A stretch of 64,000 nt of DNA from an uncultured Opitutaceae bacterium. Its GTDB lineage: Bacteria > Verrucomicrobiota > Verrucomicrobiia > Opitutales > Opitutaceae. Numbering within the stretch: position 1 is the stretch's first letter; the number at the start of each line of letters is the position of its first letter. The stretch spans positions 1,745,627 through 1,809,626 of the forward strand of contig OX638348.1 of NCBI GenBank assembly GCA_951813085.1, given 5' to 3'. A model generated the notes under the pieces. The model saw only the letters and a program-made list of their open reading frames with translations. It made no database searches and had not been told where the DNA came from. A program made the translations under genes and the position numbers. This document shows positions 47,379 through 56,831 of this stretch, piece after piece.

Positions 47379-49655
47379 TGAATTTACTAAAGCTCGCTAG
47401 CAATCCGTACTCTTCGGTTGTGCCGGACGGTTGGCCCCAGATGCCCCCGTCAATTCTACCTCTCGGCTGAACCGGGTTGAAATTCTCGGATTCAGCGTAG
47501 TGGAATTGCAAATCCATGCCGCTAGGGAGCTCTCCCAGCCAGGCTTCTGGGTAGCGGGCGATAACGCTCTAGGTGGTTGTGTCTCCCGACTCATCAAGGG
47601 CGGGGGTCGCGCTGAGGCGGGTGAAGTCGGGGTTCCACACTCCGAAGTCGGGATGGTCGATCCGTGAATCAAAGCCCACCTCGGTCGAATTCGCTCGAAT
47701 GAAGCTCTACACATCGTCCGTCCGTATGCCATAGAGTCCGACGATGTGATCGTCCAGGAAGTAGCTTTGCCAGGCGAAAGCCGTGGCATCGATATCGGTC
47801 TTCCCGATGTCCTCTTCACGGAGATACTCCTTCACGATTACCTGCCCCGTGTTAATCCTCCGGTCCGCCCCAGCTGAGCTGGTGTCCGCATAGGCCGCGG
47901 TGTAGGTGTCTCCATCCTGGGGAGCCGGAATGCTGATCTGGCTCAGGCGGACATCATCGATGGAGCTGAGGCCTCTCAGATCATCGGAGACGTAGGTGAT
48001 CAACGATACCGGACGCCTGAAGTGGGCGATAGGGTCCGCCTGCAGCGCGTCGGCAATGTTGAAGGTGTCGCTGGCCCAGCCCATCCAACGCTGAGAGCTG
48101 TTGGTCTCCAAGGTGTAATCGTTAAAGAGGCCCGTTATACGGTGCTTTCCGAGATGCTTCATCCAGCCATCGTTATCGGTCAGATCGATCTCTCCGAACG
48201 CGGTGGCCCGAAAGGTTTCACGGTCGGAGTCCGCCAAGCGCTTGGCAGGCGTACGCAAGCGGGTGTAAGCCCGGCCTAAATTCGGGTTTACTTGGCCGTT
48301 TTGTGTATATTCGTTTATGGATACATAGACGTCGTAAGGGCCGGTAGTGCTGGGGGCCTGGGCCTGCCCGGAGAACAGGAAGTCCTGCTTGTAATCGTAG
48401 TGCTGCTTATCATACGCGATCTCGATACCCAGATTGTCGTCCAGGAAGCTCTGCTCGAAGGCGAGGTTGATGGCGTCAAAGTTGCGCGTCACGTTGTCGA
48501 TGCCCCCGCTGAAGACCAAGTTCCGATAGTCGAATACGTCCCGGTTGTTAATCGAAGGAGCCGCGAACCCAACCGCTTCGGGCTCAGCGTAGAAACTCAC
48601 AGGGTGATAGATGGTCGTGCGCCTCATCTGGGTGTCACCCGGGGCGTCCGGACCAAAGGCGGCGATGGCCGCGGGCGTACCCGCCAGGCCGATGCTGTCC
48701 AGCGTGTCGACATTGCCGCCACCACTCCAAGGAATGATGAGCGTTTGCCCAACTATATCGTTGCCGAGCCCTTTTGAGCGTCGGGTTGACTAAACGTAAT
48801 GGGAATCGTTCGGAAAGCGGTGGGATGGGTATTGGTATTGATCTCGTTTTCCGAACTACCATTGACGGATACAAAGGGGTTGTAGGTGGTTTGGAACTCC
48901 CAGGTTCCCCCGTCGGCAGGGTCCAAATGATTACTATCGGGCGTCAAACCCGTATACTGCGCGATGCTAGCCGGAGCCGGTTCGAACCAGCTGTGGTAGG
49001 CCGCTGTCGGTGGGATGATCTCGATCGGCGATCCTTTGGATTGGCCTTCCTCGTAATTGGCTTTGAACCTCGTGGCTCCCAGGAAATCACTATTCTCGTC
49101 CTTAGAAAGAACAGCATCCAAGGCGGCGTAAATTCGTCGGTCACGGTTCCACGCAGGTTTCTGCCTGTATTTGACGTGGTCGTCCAATCCCGCGATCCGC
49201 AAGGCCACTCTATCCTCGACTAGGGTTCGGTTGATATCGAACTCGCTTCGCAGGCTTCCATGATTGTCGAACCGGATGCGGGCCTCGGTCACTAAAAAGC
49301 GACCGCGACCGTTGTCCTGGGCTCCGGAAAAATTACCGTTGATGCCGCCAACTTCAGCGTTGGTCGTGTAAGACAACAAGGTCCCTGCATCAGTGGCTCC
49401 GGTGTCTTCCATAAATTTGCCGGTGTACACGCTAATCGCCGATCCTAAGTCTTTCAGTTGAGTACGAATTCTCGTACCCGCCAAGGTGTGTGTGGCTGTG
49501 TATCCACTTTGGTCACTCGCTTCGACAGAGAACGGGCTCAGTTCATAAACTTCGTCTTCTTCTTGAGCAACAGATTTGGAAACAGCTAATGCCGAAACCA
49601 AAACGAGGAACAGAGGTAGAGCGCGAAACGCTCTAGGGTAGGTTTTATAGGTCAT
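47379..49655 (-). pseudogene. TonB-dependent receptor, decayed and truncated by IS copy 2
   Basis: Starts well (MTYKTYPRAFRALPLFLVLV, then EVYELSPFSVEASDQSGYTA). Compared with the intact receptor at 25181, about 65 residues of the plug (the RGL to GSPGG segment) are missing between RFLVTEAR and IRFDNHGSLRSEF. A one-base frameshift follows near 48764-48774 (SQPDAQKG, continuing in another frame as GNDIVGQTLIIPWSGGG). TAG codons interrupt the second frame at 47707-47709 (after LYGIRTDDV) and 47569-47571 (after ALDESGDTTT). The frame then reads SVIARYPEAWLGELPSGMDL and stops at the IS border. The C-terminal barrel is absent from the window. Confidence 0.88.
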
Positions 49656-50050
49656 TTGTTTACCGTTGGGGTGATCCGTTTAAAGCCCTGAGGTCAATTG
49701 GAGTATCGCAGGTATACTGATTTGATAAGTGGGCTTCCGTACGTAATTGCATAAAGATGACTATCTCAGCAAAACAGAAACTATAAAACGTGTTTCATCA
49801 CCCCAGTTTATCCTAATCGGGTAGTTTTTTAATATAACACGATCATGCCAATGCGGAGCCTCATTGATCATACCATTGGCTCTTTTGGCTGCCTTCTCGC
49901 ACCCGGCCAGATCCCCAAAAACCGCGGCCTTTTGTATTGTTGGCCAGGAGTGGGACGATAAAGGATGTGCGATTTTTTTTCGCTTACCTAACCTTGCAGC
50001 CGTTTTCCAGGCCAACCATATAGTCTACTAAACTGCATCCAAGTTCTTGA
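49656..50050. other. intergenic region upstream of the decayed receptor
   Basis: About 395 bp between the sulfatase stop and the receptor start. An 84-codon minus-strand frame exists (49761-50015) but has no recognisable motif. No terminator or strong promoter can be named. Confidence 0.4.
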
Positions 50051-51907
50051 TCAAAGAGCTGAGGGATCCGCTCCGTGTCGATCCGGCCATTCGGCCTTCG
50101 GCAAGCCCAAGCCTTTGCGCGTTTGCCAATTCCGGGGAAGCTTGCCGTCCTCGCGAACGATATAAGCGTAGAAAGCGCTGATTGATTCGCCGCTGCCCGT
50201 GAAAAGCGTATCCAGTTTGGCCTCCCCTTTCTTCAATTTCACGCGAAAGGTCATCTCCTTCGCGTTGGCGGGCACCGTCTTTTCGAAGCTCTGCCCCTGC
50301 ACGGTAAGTCTTACTGTATCCACGTCGTAGCTAACGCCAACATAGGCATCGTTGATCGCTCGATCCGCTTCCGCTGGCCAACGGCGCAGTGAGATTTGGT
50401 ACCAGCCATCCTGGTCAACTTCCACCGCCCAGAATCCACGTGGAGGACCAAAACGGCCTGTAGCGGGATCGACGATATGCGTCTGGTTCCAGAGTGAAGA
50501 CCCAAGCCAATCGTGGGCGGTCAGACAGACCGGATTCTGGTACGCCGACCCAACTTTCATACGGCTGATCAAATCATGCTCGCGCGTCAAGTCGGCCCAA
50601 AACGCCTCGTACTCGTCACTCAGTTCCATGAAGATTTCGGGGTATTCTTCCGACACGTCCTTCTTCTGAGCGAAGTCCGCTTCCATATCGTAGAGCTCCA
50701 GATCCGCTTCCCTTTCTGTACCCACCAGACGCCAGCGATCGGTCATCACCGAAAATCTCCGATACTTCAACGGATCCACCACCCGTTGATTCTCCACCAC
50801 CAAACGACGCTCCGGCCAACGAGCGGCAGGATTCTTTAATAGCGGTTCCAGGCTAGTTCCATCGAACTCAACATCCGGAGCGTTCAGGTCGCACAGATCG
50901 ATCAGCGTTGGAAAAATATCAATATGGGCTGTCACGTGATCGATATCCGTCGCCTCATCCAAGCCACCAGCCGGCCAGCGCATCAACCAGGAAACCCGGT
51001 GCCCACCGTCGTAATGACTGTTCTTCCCTCCTCGCATTCCAGCGTTAAACAGCTGCATGGACTCGCTAATCAAAGCCCCATTGTCCGTGGTGAAAACTAA
51101 GATGGTATTCTCCTCGAGCCCCTCCGTTTCGAGAAACGCCTGCAAGCGACCGAAGTTGTCGTCGATGTTTTCGATCATGCCGTAGTAGGCGGTCGTTTCT
51201 TCCTCGAGCGTGAGCCCCTGCTTCCGAGCGTTCTCGGTGACACGCGCTTTGTTCGCCTCCGGAGCATAATAGGGCCAATGCGGCGCGTTCGGGGTGATGT
51301 ACGCGAAGAAAGGTTTCTTCTGCTTCACCGACTGCTTGATGAATTTCATCGCTTCAGTGAAAAACACGTCGGTGCAAAACCCTTTGAACGGCTTCAACGT
51401 TCCATTCACCCAGTAGGTATCATCAAAATAGTCGTTGCCCCAATAGCCGGGAGTTTGGCCGACTCCTCCTGATCCATGCACCACCACTTCCTGAAAACCT
51501 CGATCTTCCGGACGGTAAGGATACACGTCGCCAAGATGCCACTTTCCAAACAAGCCAGTACTGTACCCAGAATCCGCTAACACTTCAGCCATCGTCACTT
51601 CCCGCTCCCGCAACAGATTTCTTCCCATCACCGTATGCCAGACACCGGTACGCGTGGAATAGCGACCCGTCATCAGCGCCGTACGCGTCGGCGCGCAGGT
51701 GGGATCCACATGGAAGTCGGTGAGCCGCACACCACTGTCATGCAATCGGTCAATATTCGGGGTTTCCAACAGCGGGTGCCCGGAGCAACTCAGGTTGGGG
51801 TACCCCTGGTCATCCGTCATCACGATAATGACATTCGGGCGTTCCGCGACTACAACCTGCGATCCGAAAACCAAGATTAAGGCGGTAAAAACGGCAAACG
51901 ATCTCAT
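50051..51907 (-). CDS. formylglycine-dependent sulfatase with C-terminal extension
   Basis: 618 residues from the ATG at 51907; the preceding TTG is not needed. Signal peptide (MRSFAVFTALILVFGSQVVVA), metal motif NVIIVMTDDQGYPNLSCSG, signature PTCAPTRTALMTGRYSTRTG with Cys for formylglycine and Thr in place of the usual Ser, GKWHLGDVYP, and LVFTTDNGALI. Beyond about residue 470 a beta-rich extension (QDGWYQISLRRWPAEADRAI, GSGESISAFYAYIV) is present. The start overlaps the end of the sulfatase relic upstream by one base. Confidence 0.92.
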   Translation of the reverse strand: MRSFAVFTALILVFGSQVVVAERPNVIIVMTDDQGYPNLSCSGHPLLETPNIDRLHDSGVRLTDFHVDPTCAPTRTALMTGRYSTRTGVWHTVMGRNLLREREVTMAEVLADSGYSTGLFGKWHLGDVYPYRPEDRGFQEVVVHGSGGVGQTPGYWGNDYFDDTYWVNGTLKPFKGFCTDVFFTEAMKFIKQSVKQKKPFFAYITPNAPHWPYYAPEANKARVTENARKQGLTLEEETTAYYGMIENIDDNFGRLQAFLETEGLEENTILVFTTDNGALISESMQLFNAGMRGGKNSHYDGGHRVSWLMRWPAGGLDEATDIDHVTAHIDIFPTLIDLCDLNAPDVEFDGTSLEPLLKNPAARWPERRLVVENQRVVDPLKYRRFSVMTDRWRLVGTEREADLELYDMEADFAQKKDVSEEYPEIFMELSDEYEAFWADLTREHDLISRMKVGSAYQNPVCLTAHDWLGSSLWNQTHIVDPATGRFGPPRGFWAVEVDQDGWYQISLRRWPAEADRAINDAYVGVSYDVDTVRLTVQGQSFEKTVPANAKEMTFRVKLKKGEAKLDTLFTGSGESISAFYAYIVREDGKLPRNWQTRKGLGLPKAEWPDRHGADPSAL

Positions 51908-52233
51908 CAATGTCCACCCTCTCTAAGCTTCGTTCCAGAAACTGGACTAATCAACAGTGGGTCCTTCAATTTCATCTGCTGTTTTTTCAGTACCGCCTTC
52001 AACCGCTTCAATATTTTCTCGTGTTCTGGATTCCCTGACAAATCCAATTTCTCTAGCGGATCTTTCTTCAGATCGAACAACAAGTATACATCCGACGCAG
52101 GATATCAAATCAATTTCTGATCGTCTAAAAATATAAACAATATATCAGGACGGTCAGAGGCAGTCTGAGCGATTGCCTGCAAGCTGGCAAACCAGCAAAA
52201 TAAAAGGTATCTACGGAATTTCCAAACAATCAT
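51907..52233 (-). pseudogene. sulfatase relic: both ends fused after a large internal deletion
   Basis: 109 codons. A signal peptide (MIVWKFRRYLLFCWFASLQA) and the first sulfatase strand (SDRPDILFIFLDDQ) are joined directly to a sulfatase C-terminus (KLI, then YPASDVYLLFDLKKDPLEKL and NPEHEKILKRLKAVLKK). Sulfatases normally have several hundred residues between these two parts, including the Cys signature. TGA at 52105-52107 stands where the C-terminal motif would have Trp (KLIWYP). The frame then runs to a TGA overlapping the start of the next sulfatase. Not functional as an enzyme. Confidence 0.85.
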
Positions 52234-52283
52234 AATTCTAAAACACTTTGCATTGAAGACTTAATCTCCTCGTTCATCAGAAA

Positions 52284-55200
52284 TTAATTAGTCTTAAGAG
52301 TCCTCGCATCCAGCGGGCCGTTCACGTCCAGGTACTTTTCACGAACAGTTTTGATATCCGATGCACTTATGGGACTGGCGTCGTTGCCGAACGACGAGCG
52401 GATATAGGATAATACGGCGGCCAGCTCCCGGTCGCTCACCAAACTTTCGAATCCTGTCATGGGAACCTGCCCCGGATAGGTTCTGCCATTGACTTCGATT
52501 GGACCGGCAAGCCCTTTGAGCGTAATCTTGATGAGGGTCTCTTTGTCGTCTTCAACCCAACGAGTCTTCGCCAATGGCGGAAACCCGGCTTCGGGTAGAC
52601 CCATGCCATCGGGCTGGTGGCAGGTTCCGCAAAAGCCTTCGCACGAGTAAACTTCCCGCCCGAGCGTGAGAAACTCGTCTTCATCTCCCTCGCCCGGAGC
52701 TCGATAGTTTTTGTCCGTGGCGCTTGGGTGTACGGGTCGTCCGGTAAGTCCCGCCTGCACGTACTCGTAGCTGTAGCGGGCAACGTCGCTATCTAGACCG
52801 CGCTCGTTGACTTCTTCAACAATCGGCAAGCCAATATCTGCGGGCAGCCACGAGGCAGCCACCAGCGCTTCTAATCGAACGCGAGCATGAGAATCGCTGG
52901 CAGCTGACTTAACAATATCCATAGCGACGGGGAGTTGATCAAGGTTGTGCCGGGATACGGATACAACTGCGCTGCGGATGCGGTGATCCTTTGAGGTATA
53001 CAACTCTTCCAGTAGGTCCGCGTCCACCGCGTTATGCCCCCAAGTAACCCACAAGGCCTCTAGCTTCAGTCGCTCTTCGCTTTGTCGGGCAGCCCAGGAT
53101 TTCACCGCTGGCAATACAGCTTCCGACTCCCTGCCGCGAAGTTCGCGCCGAACCCGATAACGCGTACGCAACTGCGGGTGTTTCAAATGCTCTAATAGCT
53201 CGGAAATAGAGGCGCCGTGGATTTTCGCCGGCTTGATCAGAGGTCGCGAGGGATAGGTAACCCGATAGATTCTACCATGAACATGGTCGCGAAGCGGATC
53301 CCGAGCATTGTGCTGCATGTGGCCGATCAAGGCATTGTGCCAATCGGCTACGAATAGCGACCCATCTGGGGCGAATTCCAAATCGACGGGTCGAAAATTC
53401 AAATCATTGGAAGAAAATAGGTCCTGACGCCACTTGGCGGCGAAACCCGAACCCTTCTCGATAAGCCGATGCTTCTTCGCTCCCAGGAAGCCGATAGAAT
53501 TGTTGAATAGCAGATCGCCCTGAACCTCGTCAGGGAAGTGGGAGCTGGATACGATTTCCAAACCGGAGGTCGGACGAACAAAACTGTCCGTCAAAATCTG
53601 CGGAGCCAGCATATTGTATCCATATTTCGGCTTTACCGTTGCGGGGGTCAGCCAACTGACAGTTGAATTCGATGTATGGAGGAAAAAACCCTGCCCAAAT
53701 TCGTCGAACGCGACACCCAAAGGATTAGGCATATTCAACTGAGCGATACGAGTGAGTTGGCGGCGACTTGGATCATACCTGAAATACCCGCCCCACGAGC
53801 CACGCTCGGGACCGTATATCGTCTCGATATTGCTGTGAAGAAAATAGCCCTCGCCCATGATGATGGCTCCGGAAGGATCCACACAGAACGCGCTGATGGC
53901 ATGGTGGGTATCATGATCGTCGAATCCGCTAGCGATGTATTCCTTTTGATCATACCGGTCATCTCCATCGATATCCTTGAGCAAAACTAGGCTGTCGCTT
54001 TGGGATACGTAGACGCCCTCCGGGGCAATCTCGAAACCGATTGGGATATGCAGATCGTCGGCGAACACGCGGAGATCGTCGGCTTTGCCATCATTGTCGA
54101 CGTCTTCGAAAATCAACAGCTTGTCGGCCGGTCTCGGATCTCCGATTCGATAATGCGGGTAGCTCGGCATGGTGGCTACCCAGAGGCGTCCTTGATTGTC
54201 AAAAGCGATCTGGCTGGGATTAGCCAATTCAGGGAAGTCCCTCTCGGAGGCAAACAGCTCCATTCGATACCCTTCCGCTGTTTCGATTTTAGTTTCCGAT
54301 TCCGTTCCCGGCAGGTAGTCGATGGTGCCGTTCTTGGCGCTAACCGTGTAGTTGGTGGGCACATCGGGCAACCGATGCGTTTTCGCGTCCTCGGCCTCCA
54401 AGTCGAAGGGCTGCCCATTCAAGGCGGCCCATACCGCGCGCTCACGGACAGCCGTCATTTCCTCAGTCTTCCTCAGTTCGTCCGGATAGTTCTGCGGGCC
54501 GAAAGGATTGTAGCGCTGCCCGTAGACATGAACTCCGTTGGGAATCTTGAAATAGTTGAGCCAGACCCAGTTTTTCTCGTTCACCGCTTCATTGATGGCA
54601 TCGCGAATCCCTTCCCGAGTCGATCGGCTCCCGAAAATAGACTCCGTCAAAAACTTGCCCAATCTTCGATAATCGGCGTCGTTGAGCAGAATGCCATCAG
54701 TCGTCAGAACATCCCGTTCCGCAAACCATTGCTTCGACGCTGTAAAGGCGTCTACGAAAAGCGCTCCATGGTCTGAAGCGACTGCGGCCATGGCTTGCGA
54801 GTAAAGCTCAAGGTTTCCATTGATTACCACTCCGTCGGGCCCATGGAAATCTCGAGGCTTTGATTCGAACGCCGTCGGTGAAACCACTACCAATTTCGGC
54901 GGCCCGTACCCGTTGTAGCGTTGAGTTAGCGTGTGCGTTACAAAACCTTCGAACTCCTTTTTGAAGCGCTCCAATCCAGCCTCGCCCTCAAAAGAGGAGT
55001 TGTATCCGAAAAACGCTATTATCGTATCCACCCGCAAACGGGTCAGCCATTGGTCTGGCGACTCGAAATGCCCTTCGCTCTTGGTATCGATCCGAAAGGC
55101 TTCATTCACCAGCTCCTTAGCCCCAGGAAAGGCGAAGTTGTACTCGTGGCGCCTCCCCGGATGTGGCCGGAAGCCAGGGGTGTTGCCCTCGTCGGCCATA

Positions 55201-55400
55201 TTGCGGATCCGGAGTTCCTTGTCCGGAAAATTCAGGTAAATTTCGGTTTCGAAATGGCCGAACTTCGTCATCCGAGACGCCATACCCGCTCCAACAATAA
55301 CGATGCTTTCGCCTTGGTGCGGCTCGATCGGTTGGGCCGGAGCAAATTGAGAGAACAGGCAGGCCGTGGCACTGGCAATTAAATAGGCGATTTTTCTCAT
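52284..55400 (-). CDS. SGNH hydrolase / beta-propeller dehydrogenase-like / HEAT / cytochrome c fusion
   Basis: 1,038 residues from the ATG at 55400, which begins a signal peptide (MRKIAYLIASATACLFSQFA); an open frame upstream to 55601 is only the translation of a repeat. Residues about 25-300: SGNH/GDSL-like (IVIVGAGMASRM, FFGYNSSFEGEAG). Residues about 350-700: PVC-type membrane-bound dehydrogenase propeller (FASERDFPELANPSQIAFDN, GEGYFLHSNIETIYGPERGS). Then HEAT-like helices, and a C-terminal cytochrome c with CGTCHQPDGMG and a distal Met (VPMTGFESL). Exported; oxidative role on a carbohydrate is plausible but unproven. Neighbours are ThuA-like and sulfatase genes. Confidence 0.85.
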   Translation of the reverse strand: MRKIAYLIASATACLFSQFAPAQPIEPHQGESIVIVGAGMASRMTKFGHFETEIYLNFPDKELRIRNMADEGNTPGFRPHPGRRHEYNFAFPGAKELVNEAFRIDTKSEGHFESPDQWLTRLRVDTIIAFFGYNSSFEGEAGLERFKKEFEGFVTHTLTQRYNGYGPPKLVVVSPTAFESKPRDFHGPDGVVINGNLELYSQAMAAVASDHGALFVDAFTASKQWFAERDVLTTDGILLNDADYRRLGKFLTESIFGSRSTREGIRDAINEAVNEKNWVWLNYFKIPNGVHVYGQRYNPFGPQNYPDELRKTEEMTAVRERAVWAALNGQPFDLEAEDAKTHRLPDVPTNYTVSAKNGTIDYLPGTESETKIETAEGYRMELFASERDFPELANPSQIAFDNQGRLWVATMPSYPHYRIGDPRPADKLLIFEDVDNDGKADDLRVFADDLHIPIGFEIAPEGVYVSQSDSLVLLKDIDGDDRYDQKEYIASGFDDHDTHHAISAFCVDPSGAIIMGEGYFLHSNIETIYGPERGSWGGYFRYDPSRRQLTRIAQLNMPNPLGVAFDEFGQGFFLHTSNSTVSWLTPATVKPKYGYNMLAPQILTDSFVRPTSGLEIVSSSHFPDEVQGDLLFNNSIGFLGAKKHRLIEKGSGFAAKWRQDLFSSNDLNFRPVDLEFAPDGSLFVADWHNALIGHMQHNARDPLRDHVHGRIYRVTYPSRPLIKPAKIHGASISELLEHLKHPQLRTRYRVRRELRGRESEAVLPAVKSWAARQSEERLKLEALWVTWGHNAVDADLLEELYTSKDHRIRSAVVSVSRHNLDQLPVAMDIVKSAASDSHARVRLEALVAASWLPADIGLPIVEEVNERGLDSDVARYSYEYVQAGLTGRPVHPSATDKNYRAPGEGDEDEFLTLGREVYSCEGFCGTCHQPDGMGLPEAGFPPLAKTRWVEDDKETLIKITLKGLAGPIEVNGRTYPGQVPMTGFESLVSDRELAAVLSYIRSSFGNDASPISASDIKTVREKYLDVNGPLDARTLKTN

Positions 55401-55541
55401 TGTAGCGTAAATTTGGTTACGAAGATAATATATTGAAATCAAACAGGATACGGTCCGCGTTCTCGGGGCTTCATGATGCTTTGCGCGGGTGATGAGACTT
55501 ATTTTTGGCGCAGGTTCGAGTTTATCACGCGACTGAGAAGG

Positions 55542-55591
55542 GTAGCACAGGCTTCTAGCCTGTGTCGAAACAGGCAAGATGCCTGTTCTAC
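55542..55591. repeat. REP-like intergenic repeat (CAGGCTTCTAGCCTGTG family)
   Basis: Two adjacent small hairpins: CACAGGCTTCTAGCCTGTG and AACAGGCAAGATGCCTGTT, bounded by GTAG and CTAC. Its translation (RTGILPVSTQARSLCY) is a well-known spurious peptide from such repeats in PVC genomes. It extends the frame of the SGNH/cytochrome gene upstream and can mislead start calling. Confidence 0.8.
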
Positions 55592-55735
55592 TCTTTGGCA
55601 TAAATCCGCTACTATCATTAAACTTCTAATTCGATAGTGCATCCTCGCGCTCGGCAGCTTCTGAATCGCATTGGTATTTCGCACGAAGCTCCTTGAATTC
55701 CTATCAAATAGTTCACCTCCCTTTAGTCGATGCTC

Positions 55736-56737
55736 CTATTCAGCATGATCGTCGAACAAATCTGCGGGCTTTAAGCCCTTCTTGTATTTGTCTTCGAAGC
55801 CAGAATTATTCGGCTCGTAATCACCGACCGTGTTCGTTTTCACGCCATTAGTCGGTATCAGGTCTTCGTGAGCCAAAGCCCATAATATCCCTTGCAACTC
55901 GAAGCGACGCATCATCGGAATCTTGAAATCGTACGGATGCCCCAACGTCGTCGTAAAAACCCGAGCGTGGTTAAACCCATGGCTATGCGTCTTTGTCTAG
56001 GCCACTGGATTGGATAGCGGATACCGATTCAGTTGCCCCCGCTCTTCCTTGTTGGACTGCAGTGACTTCCCATTGAGAAGGAACTGAGGATCACCTGCGA
56101 CCGTATCGCCTCCGCCTTCAACGTGGTAGAGCCACGAATACGCTTCAAATGGCTCTATACCCCTAAGGATCGGATGCTCCTTGGCTGCCGAATCGACAGT
56201 AATATTTGTCAGCGTTCTGTGCCCATCCGAGAAGTGACCGTGGTGCGTGATCCACTTCTGCCCGAAAAGTTCTCGCGTTAGCTCCCCACCCGCAAAGCTA
56301 TGGATAAACGTGGGATCATCTTGATACCCCCATCCCGCATGGGGCGAATCCTTGGCAAAACGAAAGGCATGAGTCGATGTTCGAAAGGCGACAACTGGTT
56401 TGCCCGATTCAAGGTAGTCAAGAATCCGCTGGAACGAGGTTTCGTCCGGTCGACGAAAGCGCAAGAAAAGAATCATTAAGTCGGCATCGGCCAAATCTTC
56501 TGTTCCCGTCAATGAGGTCGCCGCATTGGGATCGATCGTACCATCCTGCCCCATCGAAAATCCGACCGATACGTCGAAGCCAAAGTCTCGTTGGAGAATT
56601 TTGGCCAGCATGGGCATCGACTCTTCCGATCGGTATTCTTCGTCCCCGGTCAGAAAAACGATCTGAGGCGTATCATTTGCCAAAGCTGAAGCAGTTAAAA
56701 ATACAAAGAGAGCGAGGGTGGATTTGATTTGAAGCAT
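55736..56737 (-). pseudogene. ThuA-like protein with in-frame TAG
   Basis: A single frame of 334 codons. Signal peptide (MLQIKSTLALFVFLTASALA), then ThuA-like type 1 glutamine-amidotransferase fold: IVFLTGDEEYRSEESMPMLA, MILFLRFRRPDETSFQRIL, VAFRTSTHAFRFAK, WITHHGHFSDG. Codon 247 (55997-55999) is TAG in SNPVA-stop-TKTH, where the family has Trp (PVAWTK). The frame continues with ARVFTTTLGHPYDF and a C-terminal FELQGILWALAHEDL. A TGG-to-TAG change explains it. Lies between the agarase-like and SGNH/cytochrome genes on the same strand. Confidence 0.85.
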
Positions 56738-56831
56738 GAGTAAGCAATTCAGCGGGTTTATATAAGAATCCGTCTTGTAGTTAAGATCTAGTACCAGTTA
56801 CAGCAAGAAAGTGCCTTTGGGCATCGCGCGA

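Noticed and set aside
49761-50015. 84-codon minus-strand frame upstream of the decayed receptor
   Set aside because: No recognisable motif, no ribosome site, and it sits in the likely promoter region.
53676-54776. Plus-strand frames opposite the SGNH/cytochrome gene
   Set aside because: Antisense shadows without family resemblance.
55401-55601. 67-residue N-terminal extension of the SGNH/cytochrome gene
   Set aside because: It is a translation of the REP-like repeat at 55542-55591 and has no signal peptide; the ATG at 55400 starts a proper one.
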